DNA of 32,552 nt from Alphaproteobacteria bacterium (GTDB taxonomy: Bacteria; Pseudomonadota; Alphaproteobacteria; Rhizobiales; Devosiaceae). Numbering within the stretch: the first letter of the stretch is position 1; each line of letters opens with the position of its first letter. The stretch lies in contig JAHJQZ010000169.1 of NCBI GenBank assembly GCA_018818925.1, positions 1 through 32,552 on the forward strand. Direction: 5' to 3'. A program made the translations under genes and the position numbers. The notes under the pieces were generated by a model. It saw nothing but the letters and a program-made list of their open reading frames with translations, was not told the DNA's origin and did not search any database. Shown in pieces: positions 9,001 through 15,305 of the stretch.

Positions 9001-11843
9001 GCGCGTTGGACCGGGAAGCGATCGCACATCTTGTCGTCGGCGTGATCGCGTCCAGCGCCGATTCCGCGACGCAGACGGCCTTCTTTGACATCAGGATCAA
9101 TGACGTTAACGAGGGTGGCGTCAGCGAGATCACCAACGGCGCTGCCGATGCCGGGGATCCCGTCTCCGAGGCCGCGCGCATCGGTTCACCCGTTGGCATT
9201 ACCGCTTTCGCCGTTGATCCCGACGCCGAGGCCAGGGTGACCTACTCGCTGTCCGACACTGCCGGCGGCCTCTTCGCCATCGATCCCGTGTCGGGCATCG
9301 TCACCATTGCCGGCACGCTCGACTGGGAGCAGGCAAAGAGCCATTCCATCGAAGTGCTTGCATCCAGCACGGACGGTTCATCGAGCCGCAAGCGCTTCGA
9401 GATCGCGCTCACGAACGCCAACGAGTTCCTTGTCGGCGCGGTGACGGACAACGATCCACGCCCCAACCAGCTCGACCAGACGGCGCCCGTCGGTTCGCCA
9501 GTCGGCCTCACGGCGCAGGCGTTCGACGGCGATGGCGCCGACACGGTGACCTATCGGCTGGTCGGACGCGAGTCCGATTTGTTCGCCGTCGACGCGCGCA
9601 GCGGTGTCGCAACCCTCGCCAATCGCGCGCCGAACCCGGGCGACTACGAAATCGAAGTCGCCGCCGAAAGCAGCGACGGTTCGTCCTCGCGGGCGCGCTT
9701 CACCATTGCCGTTGCCGCGGTCAACCAGTTCGCTCTGAGCGCCATCACCGACCTCGACGCGCGGCCGGACACGGTCGTGGAGTCCGCCCCACCTGGCACG
9801 GAGGTGGGCATCGTCGCCTCGGCGACCGATGCGGATGCAGGCACGCGAGTCACGTTTGATCTGACCGATTCCACCGGCGGCAGTTTCGCCATCGGGGTCG
9901 CCAATGGCCTGGTGTCGGTGGCCGGCCCGCTCGATTTCGAGACCTTGCCGGTCGCCTCGATCGAGGTCAGGGCCAGCAGTTCGGATGGCTCGATTGCGGT
10001 TCAACGCTTCGAGATCGCTATCGCCGACGCCAACGAAGCCGGCATTTCGGCGCTCGTCGACACCGATCCCGCCTTCGACGAGGTCGCCGAAAACGCCCCG
10101 GCCGGCACGCCGGTCGGCATTGTGGCATTTGCCGAGGACCCCGATGCCAGCGATAGCGTCGCCTATGCGCTGGACAGCAATCCGGGCCGCGCCTTTGCCA
10201 TCGACCCGGCAAAGGGCGCGGTGAGCGTGGCCTTCGACCAGGCGCTCGATTTCGAGACCGCACCGGTCCTTGCCATCGATGTCGAGGCGACCAGCAGCGA
10301 CGGCTCGCAAAGCGTCGCGCGCTTCGAGATCGCGGTGCGCGACGCCAACGAGTTCGATATCGAGTCGCCGGTCGATGCCGACCCGGCCGGGAATTTCGTT
10401 GCGGAAAATGCCGCCTTCGGAACCCCGGTCGGCATCACGATCGCGTCCTTTGACCGCGACACCTCGGATCGAGTCAACTACGCGCTTGCCGACGACGCCA
10501 GTGGTGCCGTCGCCATCGACCCGAATACCGGCATCGTCACCGTTGCCGGTACCGTTGATTTCGAAGCGGGCCGGAGCCTCTCGATTCTCGCCGAAGCCCG
10601 GAGCACGGACGGCTCGGTGCGTCAGGGCTGGTTCGAAATCAGCGTGGGCGATATCGGCGAATTCGAGATATCGCCGTTCGCCGATATCGACGCCGGTCCT
10701 GACGAGGTCGGCGAGTTCGCGCCCTGGGACGCTCCGGTGGGGATCACCATCAGCGCCTCCGACGCCGATGGCGGGGCCGGGTCGGTCAACTATGTCCTCT
10801 CCGACGAGGCCGGCAACCAGATCATCGAGCGCGGCCCGTTCCGCATCGATTTCGACACCGGACGCGTTGCAATCGACGACGCGCAACAACTGGCGAACCT
10901 GGCCGGCGGAGCGTTCCCGCTCTTTGTCCTTGCTGCCAGTCAAGACGGATCGACCCGCGTCGAACCCATCTCGATAAACGTCATCCGGGAACAGAGGTGG
11001 TGGGAAAACCCTGAGGGCCCGCGCGTCGAGGACGACTATCTGGACCTCGCTCCCGCCGACCGCGACATCTGCGTCGCCGCCGACGAGGACCACGACAACC
11101 CCGCCACCTTCAACAACGAGACGGCCTATTTCGACTGCCTCGACGGCTTCAAGCCCAAGAACTGGTACGACAACCCCGAGGACCCGCGCGGCCTCGACAT
11201 GAGCGTTTATGACGGGGTTCTCGACGCCGATTGGGAGGCCTGTGTGGCGGCCAACACGACGATCGGCTCGCCGACCTACAACAACGAGACCGCGTTCTAC
11301 GATTGTCTCGACAGCTTCAAGCCGAGCTTTGTCAACTGGTACGACGACCCCAAGGACCCGCGCGGTCTCGACACCTCGGTCTACAACGCAATGCCCGATG
11401 CCGACTGGCAGTCCTGTGTCGCGATCAACGAAAACCCCTCCTCGCCCAATTTCAACAACGAGACGGCCTTCTATGATTGCCTCGACGCCTACATGCCGCA
11501 GCCGTCCGACGGCACGAGGTCGGGGACTGGCGGCTCGGACGACCAGGATACGCGGGACGCGATCAATGCCTGCGCGGCCGGCCACGGCATCCAGTTCGAG
11601 CCGCCGGAGGATCGCGACGCCGAGATGAGCGTCCAGAACAATGGCGGACTGTGGCTCGATGTCTATGCCGTCTCCGGTCCAGGCGACGGCTCGGACCTTG
11701 CGCCGGTCACCAGCGCCGCGCCGGGCCAACCCGTCGACTTCACCGCCAAACGTCTTCAGGCCTTCGCCGTCTTTGACGAAACCGGCGCCTGCGTCGGCGC
11801 CCTCAAAGCCTGGGAATCCCGCAACAGCGTGACCCTGCCGTAA
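3057..11843 (+). CDS. Giant multi-domain exported protein (cadherin-like, VHL-beta-like and cysteine-pair repeats)
   Basis: About 2,928 residues from the ATG at 3057, which overlaps the upstream stop (ATGA); an ATG at 3051 would add two residues. Reading frame extends further upstream, but the signal peptide (RR, then IVVVALLLTQFVLA, then QEAG) fixes the start here. Rough layout in residues: 85-238 possible beta-trefoil (three aromatic xxW motifs); 280-385 Lys/Ala-rich helical segment; 535-600 C2-like beta region (FNGQSVWP, EYDYASNDDD); about 725, 911, 1148 and 1824 small domains opening with GxW, possibly lipocalin-like; 1050-1122 charged coiled coil; 1269-1765 four VHL-beta-like modules; 1922-2645 seven cadherin-like repeats; 2645-2815 three cysteine-pair repeats; 2835-2928 a fifth VHL-like module. 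No RTX repeats, sortase motif or autotransporter barrel were seen. It is probably periplasmic or on the cell surface, perhaps in adhesion or envelope organisation. No function is known to me. Confidence 0.85.
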   Translation: MTLFRRLVGIVVVALLLTQFVLAQEAGSAPPSDAEALAQTADDAELLAQMAADAENEALMTLNLAHTEEYVREGYTPDGFEPAKTVRIRNDANGLYLKADSRNVVMAPLDPNDDGFLWIVYEPGTLHARGEGIFNAATGLALVSAGGTTATIPYIGDSSQQWLILSPDKAAEGDDRRNIAAASSNILHPGQSKVTIRSLVPGGRGATLAIANSGRHGKTNFDDPRFVWHFEPGPGRDLAAATISSVKAVQTSTGTDGATDALFKGLELTADFGPMLYSTGALSAIKAAIKKGGTLAGKKLAKLSLKGIAYSIAEKLVGKSAAKTASKSVISTAAKKVWAKITAKVTTALLKKKNLYLGYLRRAKIDLTFKNLKATINNARTVARQVSQAEAKAQMLADLATTLSGSDLVTSATAGSIEAVHRLDAEADALGLARTQELVKQMEAHEAAKNSAEAKGDEALCEVDVPAFQPYFLPLRKGIITAGDLSQESGVTKDLLQVLGEAEAGPAERSLGEAYADLFLMNPGWIKRLLNPLIEDTDDSLEITFNGQSVWPRGGGDHRDISKGETLPVGVTMLFSRQRGIDIGLIEYDYASNDDDMGHLVAATKDLTTARETYADAFIYQKSEGSLYTISFDMVSLNGDHRLEVEAGRSDAACDRIRMREWAMDAKVKAFEQSIADLDMRTNIQKAIIGKFGPMGLDLIGKAQKFQSDLAASCTAGTVDYAALLDGQWRVGGYTDDLQQDRTRTATYIFSKDGNVNTPNYSGGWSPVPKTDRGRWYSASYVKDDDKSDPYAQPGDDSYFEKEVTPAEGCGVYLDLRPQQNSKDGDLPEVFLPIWQVGNAVLAYQYARDYPGTTLASDVIAFTESLNGDRAEANVATPSGAGPKFWLEKMEDAGGSQTESADAIAAAKADFVGSWRVTGLNRHFARAFIDPVNGKPYPEGFKTNEQWSYKGNYVGDTLWFMTSDGKVLIPQGRKVYTTLGTWTYLGDRRFEVKMDAAMHPAQTARGTEVTSSFVAYLGDTPGPELVFHTMASNSARAFVGIRTDAFVNYADMNDRARDDLENLRRTLGVPVPDEEARANPQSLEAMRQARDARREAERLAAIRKLDDARLAANQQLNRDKRKNDPALCNAEYGLSNRWGPDQDQQNLAGVWTFWPQDSRGNVLDMAPGAGWVFAADGTLSGISNGRAWTARWKAVTGCTATVTFDAATAARLKTAPEMTIDLRFAANGDKSVYLVDPYSTVSVFWGSQIVDKTDYTYDYSRIKFTPAQIANRCAPGVFDPALRALNQPIFVDAYALPAQLSWQATPGEKARAAKATLGLYRVNPKGANAEFLGPVPLARLTSFSGFRGDAFVLVGEDNQCVGVVATNTSVTERRSEFPTPVTGPSLVSDADPKRLVSVSYPGRVVVSVDYTEQLSPTQIANQCDVHRFVSSPSYSPSSSKFTQVLANSGPRPIFAYEVARTNGAYSGAYENPIPVLQVAPGSTGLLEDGWGRKFVVLDADEKCVGIVEMGKGDGYGFDFGDGSHPITTRGYLSPSARENGCLTLGRVKSDRYADRRTGLTRPVSNSGPTDLFAYWIGYGGEHDTARPSIVIKPGETRQLIDFNSSFYAILGADRTCVAVKRMDDGANGNGWTFGDGSVAVNTAVAAPTRAPGGIRAGNLNEIQLGNNCAVYGRAASTPRLEGGRLVDFINRSPSPMTLNWVSFYGINEDGEPTRQAGPKVTLEGSTTDTFRTPKSGEHSQFGMTGGDVISVTDAAGNCVGVFTGSDIATDRVYLNDKAQTNAQSKKNADDRAVKNDMDEALADLRSRQKLSQCGPGGIVAAEAISGIWKLGDFDARGKRLPAPAPQLLGISGTNTRPSRIEIDFDPRRYDSLYGADALAHCVVRETGGRIELNLIFNPDGTKEFFTTKPDGTLKQWGVLSPALSAISDADPVADAVDESARIGTPVGITARASDADDQVTYSLRADGPFAIDPLTGIVTVAGALDREAIAHLVVGVIASSADSATQTAFFDIRINDVNEGGVSEITNGAADAGDPVSEAARIGSPVGITAFAVDPDAEARVTYSLSDTAGGLFAIDPVSGIVTIAGTLDWEQAKSHSIEVLASSTDGSSSRKRFEIALTNANEFLVGAVTDNDPRPNQLDQTAPVGSPVGLTAQAFDGDGADTVTYRLVGRESDLFAVDARSGVATLANRAPNPGDYEIEVAAESSDGSSSRARFTIAVAAVNQFALSAITDLDARPDTVVESAPPGTEVGIVASATDADAGTRVTFDLTDSTGGSFAIGVANGLVSVAGPLDFETLPVASIEVRASSSDGSIAVQRFEIAIADANEAGISALVDTDPAFDEVAENAPAGTPVGIVAFAEDPDASDSVAYALDSNPGRAFAIDPAKGAVSVAFDQALDFETAPVLAIDVEATSSDGSQSVARFEIAVRDANEFDIESPVDADPAGNFVAENAAFGTPVGITIASFDRDTSDRVNYALADDASGAVAIDPNTGIVTVAGTVDFEAGRSLSILAEARSTDGSVRQGWFEISVGDIGEFEISPFADIDAGPDEVGEFAPWDAPVGITISASDADGGAGSVNYVLSDEAGNQIIERGPFRIDFDTGRVAIDDAQQLANLAGGAFPLFVLAASQDGSTRVEPISINVIREQRWWENPEGPRVEDDYLDLAPADRDICVAADEDHDNPATFNNETAYFDCLDGFKPKNWYDNPEDPRGLDMSVYDGVLDADWEACVAANTTIGSPTYNNETAFYDCLDSFKPSFVNWYDDPKDPRGLDTSVYNAMPDADWQSCVAINENPSSPNFNNETAFYDCLDAYMPQPSDGTRSGTGGSDDQDTRDAINACAAGHGIQFEPPEDRDAEMSVQNNGGLWLDVYAVSGPGDGSDLAPVTSAAPGQPVDFTAKRLQAFAVFDETGACVGALKAWESRNSVTLP
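6850..8350 (+). repeat. Four tandem VHL-beta-like modules within the giant protein
   Basis: Modules begin near 6862 (IANRC), 7313 (IANQC), 7670 (RENGC) and 8050 (LGNNC); a fifth lies near 11560-11835. Each begins with a cysteine, then has an N-S/R-S/G segment, an aromatic strand ending in Y or F-G, a PG or similar turn, and a closing strand of the type F-x-V-x-D-x3-CVGV. The fourth carries INRSPSPMTLNWVSFYG, close to NRSPRVVLPVWLNFDG of the human VHL beta domain as I recall it. The fold assignment is inferred from pattern, not from a search. Confidence 0.55.
8821..10989 (+). repeat. Seven tandem cadherin-like repeats within the giant protein
   Basis: Each repeat is about 103 residues. Recurrent landmarks are an (A/S)-x-x-G-(T/S)-P-V-G-I-T strand, a D-x-D pair (SDADD, VDPDA, TDADA, EDPDA), Y-x-L, F-A-I-D-P-x-(T/S)-G-I-V, a LD-x-E turn, (S/A)-S-x-DGS, and a closing D-x-NEF or DANEA. 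Repeats start near 8821, 9118, 9430, 9733, 10039, 10354 and 10663. The last one is the most diverged and lacks the final NE. The acidic motifs match calcium-binding positions in cadherin-type domains, so calcium rigidification is likely by family knowledge. Confidence 0.85.
10990..11505 (+). repeat. Three cysteine-pair repeats at the giant protein's C-terminal part
   Basis: Three units contain W(Y/W)(D/E)(N/D)P, then C-V-A-x, then NNETA(Y/F)(F/Y)DCLD. The cysteines are 20-21 residues apart. The ending YFDCLD or FYDCLD is the same as in the repeats of the first gene in the cluster, where spacing is mostly 12-13. Phrases such as DPRGLD occur between units. Confidence 0.8.
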
Positions 11844-11858
11844 ACCCCGACGCCGATT

Positions 11859-11878
11859 TGGCCGCAGGTCAGCGGCCA
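11859..11878. terminator. Weak hairpin between convergent genes
   Basis: A 7-bp perfect stem (TGGCCGC / GCGGCCA) with a 6-base loop sits 16 bases after the giant gene's stop and before the end of the convergent GGDEF-EAL gene. No T-run follows on either strand, so its role as a terminator is only a guess from position. Confidence 0.3.
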
Positions 11879-11954
11879 CGTTCGGCAAGGTGGCAAAGCG
11901 CGAATGGTGCCGCATATCCGGTGGCAGCGTGCAGCCTGTCGCCGGCAAGGACAC

Positions 11955-13904
11955 TCAGGCGATGTCGCGCAGCTCGCCCGGATCGAAATGGGCACGGTCC
12001 AGGAAGGCCGGCACCCTGTCCGCCCGCATGGGTCGGCTGAAGTGATAGCCCTGGACGATGGCACCGCCGGCCGTCGTCACCGCCGACAGTTCGGCGGCCG
12101 TCTCGACGCCCTCGACGATGCAGGTCAGGCCGAGATTGGTGCACATCTCGATCATGGTCTTGACGACACGGCCCGGGTTGGCCGGCGAACCGAGGTTCCT
12201 GACGAAACGGCGGTCGATCTTGAGCGTGTCGATCGCCAGTTCGTCGAGATGCTGGAAGTTGGAATAGCCGACGCCGAAATCGTCGAGGGCGATATGGGTG
12301 CCGAGGTCGCGCAGGCGGGCGAGGGAATCGCGCACGCGCTCGAAATCGGTCATGATCGAGGTCTCGGTGATCTCGAAATCGATGCGGTCGCCGGCAAAGC
12401 CGCTTTCGACGACGACCTGGCAAATCTGCTCGATGCTTTCGGGGGAGACGACGTCGCGCGCCGACAGGTTGAACGACAGGCGCATATCCTTCGGCCATTG
12501 GCGCGCCTCGGCCAGGGCCTTGCGCAGGAGAATCGGCGTGATCCGGTTCATCACGCCGCAGCGCTCGGCGGCGCGGATGAAGACGTCCGGGGCGACCGTG
12601 CCGAGCGTCGGGCTCTGCCAGCGCGCCAGCGCCTCGAAGCCGACGACGCGATTTTCGGCGACAAGAACCTGCGGCTGGTATTCGACATGCATCTCGGCAT
12701 CGAGCTTGCCGACGCACAAATGGTGTTCGACGTTCTTGATGGCGTCGATCTGCGCTTCGTCCTCGGCGGTAAACACCACGACAGTGCCGCCGCCGACATG
12801 CTTGCTGCGGTACAGGGCGAAATCGGCATATTCGTAGAGCATTTGCGGCTCGGCGGTATGCGCCAGCCGTCGGGCGAAGCCGACCGCCGCGGCGACGGCG
12901 ATCTCGGACCCCTCGATCTCGACAGTCCCGCCAACGGCGGCGCAGATTCGGTTGCCGAGCGCGCGCAAGGCGGCATCGCTGACCGGCTGTTCGATGAGCA
13001 GGGCGAATTCATCACCGCCCAGCCGGGCGACGAGCGCCGTTCCGGCGCTGGCCTCGGCGAGGCGCTGGCCGACCTTCTTGAGAAGCTGGTCGCCGAAAAC
13101 ATGGCCGTAAAGATCGTTGATGTGCTTGAATCCGTTGAGATCGATGAGGCCGAGCGCCAGATGGCTGCCCTGGCCGGCATCGGCAAAACGCGCTTCGAGC
13201 CGGCTGAAGAAGCTCCGCCGGTTGGGCAGCCCGGTGAGGAAGTCGATTTCGGCGGCTTTCCGCGCCGCCTCGTGCATCTGCTCGACTTTCATGCGCGCCC
13301 GGATTTCCTTGTTGATCGCGGCGCGCATCAGCCCCGCCACGCCCGTCGCCACGAAGGACGAGGCAAAAGCGATGAACGCGAGTTGGGCTTGCGTTTCGGG
13401 CCCTTGCTGCCCGGCGAGCAAAATGGCCGTCACCAGCGACAGCGTTGCCACCGGAATGACGATCCGCAACGTCACGCCCGTGGCCGCGACAACCATGGTC
13501 AAAAGCGCAAAATAGACGAGTTTCGTCACTTCCAGATGCACAAGATGGTGCACCAGGATGTTGGCGAAGATCAGGGCATAGATTGCCAGGGAATAGAGTT
13601 CCACTCGCACCAGCGACACACTCGGCTTGCGCAACAGCCAGTATACGAGGATAGCGGCGACGGCGGTCGTGCCGGACAATCCGGTGAGATAGAGCAGGCC
13701 GTGACCGCTTTCATAGAAGAAATGCAGGACAAATATGATGCTGTAATAGACCGCGGCCGGAGCCAGGAAACCGCGCAAGATCAACCGGAAGGCATTGGCG
13801 GTCTCGTGGCGGAATTCGGTATTTCCCCATAGGAAGCCACTCTGTTCCGAACGCAACTCGGGAGAGTCTGCGCGTCTTGCTGGCGGTTTTCCCGTGCTTC
13901 TCAT
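11955..13904 (-). CDS. Membrane GGDEF-EAL cyclic-di-GMP protein
   Basis: The product has 649 residues. Residues about 45-195 contain roughly five or six hydrophobic segments, a membrane sensor-like region. A short linker leads to a GGDEF domain (DFLTGLPNRR at its start, ARLGGDEFALL as active site, both intact). The inhibitory RxxD site that normally lies just upstream of GGDEF is absent. A C-terminal EAL domain follows with VVGFEALARW, NLSARD, ITETS, LDDFGVGYSN, LKIDRRFV and EGVET, so the metal-binding and catalytic residues known for active phosphodiesterases appear present. Both domains thus look competent; the usual outcome in such hybrids is one dominant activity or regulation of one by the other. 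The gene converges on the giant-protein gene with 111 bases between them. A link between the two, such as control of surface attachment, is inference from proximity only. Confidence 0.92.
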   Translation of the reverse strand: MRSTGKPPARRADSPELRSEQSGFLWGNTEFRHETANAFRLILRGFLAPAAVYYSIIFVLHFFYESGHGLLYLTGLSGTTAVAAILVYWLLRKPSVSLVRVELYSLAIYALIFANILVHHLVHLEVTKLVYFALLTMVVAATGVTLRIVIPVATLSLVTAILLAGQQGPETQAQLAFIAFASSFVATGVAGLMRAAINKEIRARMKVEQMHEAARKAAEIDFLTGLPNRRSFFSRLEARFADAGQGSHLALGLIDLNGFKHINDLYGHVFGDQLLKKVGQRLAEASAGTALVARLGGDEFALLIEQPVSDAALRALGNRICAAVGGTVEIEGSEIAVAAAVGFARRLAHTAEPQMLYEYADFALYRSKHVGGGTVVVFTAEDEAQIDAIKNVEHHLCVGKLDAEMHVEYQPQVLVAENRVVGFEALARWQSPTLGTVAPDVFIRAAERCGVMNRITPILLRKALAEARQWPKDMRLSFNLSARDVVSPESIEQICQVVVESGFAGDRIDFEITETSIMTDFERVRDSLARLRDLGTHIALDDFGVGYSNFQHLDELAIDTLKIDRRFVRNLGSPANPGRVVKTMIEMCTNLGLTCIVEGVETAAELSAVTTAGGAIVQGYHFSRPMRADRVPAFLDRAHFDPGELRDIA

Positions 13905-14191
13905 TGGCGTCCAATACCCTCATGCACGCTGCAAAGCGCTCCCATTCCTCATATTAGCCGCACCGAACCAAAGCCTTTGCTGCACTTGCCATCGGCAATT
14001 GAAGAAAATGCCGTCCATCTGCCTGCAGGCGGGCAACACGCGACCGTTGCCCGCTGAGGCCGGACAAGCCTCCGGCGGCACGTCCTTGCGTCCGGATGCG
14101 GCGCGTCGCCGCAACGGCGGATGAAAGACGGCTGCCGACTGTTCTCAACAAGCCGCGACCATGCGGAGACCCGGCAGGCGTCCCGGTTCGA
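13905..14191. other. 287-bp intergenic region with a 9-bp inverted repeat
   Basis: This lies between the 3' end of the LacI-type gene and the start of the GGDEF-EAL gene, both on the minus strand. It contains GCGGGCAAC (14029-14037) and GTTGCCCGC (14046-14054) separated by 8 bases, a hairpin that could end the LacI transcript, although no T-run follows directly. A promoter for the GGDEF-EAL gene is expected here, with TAATAT on the minus strand near 13970 as a possible -10, but no convincing -35 was seen. No small gene was recognised. Confidence 0.45.
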
Positions 14192-15235
14192 TCAGAAGGC
14201 TTTCTCGTTCTTGGCGGCCACCCGTCCCGTCGTACTCTCGCGTATGACGAGATCGGGTTCGAGATGGGTGACGACCGGCTCCGGCAGGGCATCGCCGGCG
14301 GCGATGAGGCCGAGAAGGCGCTCGACGGCCTGTGTCGACACCTCTTCGATGGCATAGTTGACGCTCGAGATCGGAATGACGGCATGTTCGGCGAATTCGA
14401 TATTGTCGAAGCCGACAATGGCGATGTCCTCGGGCACGCCGAGGCCATGGGTCAGGGCCCATCTGAGAGCGCCGATGGCGAGGGAATCGTTGGCGGCGAA
14501 CACGGCGGTCGGTTTGCCGCCGGCGACGATCAGCTTGTCCATGGCGCGATAGCCGCGAATGACGGTATGGCCTTCCGGGTCGGTCGACAGGTCCGGATCG
14601 AAGGCAATGCCGGCTTGCTTGAGCGCCGACAGGAAGCCTTCGCGCTTTTCGAGATTGCCGAGCTGGTTGGCGGCATCGATGATGCCGATGCGGGTATGCC
14701 CGAGTTCGATCAAGTGCCGGGTCGCCTTGTAGGCGCCCTTGCGCTCGTCGACGCAGACCGCGTCGACCCCGGCGTCGGGATCGCCGACAAGCAGCACCGC
14801 CGGATAGTTCGCCTTCCTGAGCCGGCGGATGTGGTCGAGCTTTCTGTGGCTCGAGGGATAGACCAGCATGCCGTCCACCTGACGCGAGCGGAACATCTCG
14901 AGGACCTTGATTTCCTCGGCGAGATCGTTGTTCGAAGTGGCGAACAGGGTGCTGTAGCCACGCTCCGAAAGGGCCAGCTCGATGGCCTGGGCCGCGCGTG
15001 TCAGCGTCGGGTTGGTGATGTCGGTGAGCACGAGGCCAATGGTCTTGGTCTCGCGGCTGACCAGGGACTTGGCGATCTGGTTGGGCAGGTAGTGCAGCTG
15101 CTGGGCCGCGTCGCGGATCAGTTGCCGCGTCGCCTCGGGTATGCGCGGGCTGCCGCGCAGGGCCAGTGAAACCGTATTGACCGAAAAGCCTGTCCGGTCG
15201 GCGATGTCCTTGAGCCGTACACTTGCCTTGCCCAT
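14192..15235 (-). CDS. LacI-family transcriptional regulator
   Basis: The product has 347 residues, typical for the family. The N-terminal helix-turn-helix (VRLKDIADRTGFSVNTVSLA, residues 6-25) and hinge helix (NQIAKSLVSRETKTIGL) are followed by a periplasmic-binding-protein-like effector domain with ITNP, the DG(M/L)LVYPSS strand, RxGIIDA and the AANDSLAIGAL and VGFDNIEFAEH motifs. Such proteins bind short pseudo-palindromes with a central CG and respond to a sugar or sugar derivative. It lies downstream of the DkgB-like reductase on the same strand and near the divergent sugar ABC operon, so it is the natural candidate to control both. Candidate operators are described at 16227-16240 and 17723-17736. 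ATG at 15235 has an AAGGA about 12 bases upstream, a rather long spacing. Confidence 0.93.
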   Translation of the reverse strand: MGKASVRLKDIADRTGFSVNTVSLALRGSPRIPEATRQLIRDAAQQLHYLPNQIAKSLVSRETKTIGLVLTDITNPTLTRAAQAIELALSERGYSTLFATSNNDLAEEIKVLEMFRSRQVDGMLVYPSSHRKLDHIRRLRKANYPAVLLVGDPDAGVDAVCVDERKGAYKATRHLIELGHTRIGIIDAANQLGNLEKREGFLSALKQAGIAFDPDLSTDPEGHTVIRGYRAMDKLIVAGGKPTAVFAANDSLAIGALRWALTHGLGVPEDIAIVGFDNIEFAEHAVIPISSVNYAIEEVSTQAVERLLGLIAAGDALPEPVVTHLEPDLVIRESTTGRVAAKNEKAF

Positions 15236-15275
15236 CCGGTTTATTCGTCCTTGTGTCCGTTGTGCCGGCCACGTC

Positions 15276-15297
15276 GATCCTTCGTGCGCGAAGGATC
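15276..15297. repeat. Perfect 9-bp inverted repeat upstream of the LacI gene
   Basis: GATCCTTCG and CGAAGGATC flank a 4-base spacer (TGCG), 41 bases before the regulator's start and 9 bases after the reductase stop. It could form a hairpin in the reductase-regulator transcript or be a protein-binding site. No T-run follows, so a standard intrinsic terminator is unlikely. Confidence 0.6.
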
Positions 15298-15305
15298 ATG
15301 CCCGG

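Noticed and set aside
3057-11843. Type I secreted RTX adhesin (LapA-like) assignment
   Set aside because: There is a Sec signal peptide and no GGxGxDxxx repeats, retention module or C-terminal type I signal.
9378-11954. Long open frame of about 858 codons on the minus strand opposite the cadherin-like array
   Set aside because: It mirrors a highly repetitive GC-rich gene; the product is biased to Arg, Gly, Val and Asp with no signal, membrane or domain motif, while the plus strand encodes clear cadherin-like repeats.
11904-13832. Open frame of about 642 codons on the plus strand opposite the GGDEF-EAL gene
   Set aside because: The minus strand has intact GGDEF and EAL motifs; the plus translation has none.
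15276-15297. Intrinsic terminator for the reductase gene
   Set aside because: No T-run follows on the minus strand, so it was listed as an inverted repeat only.
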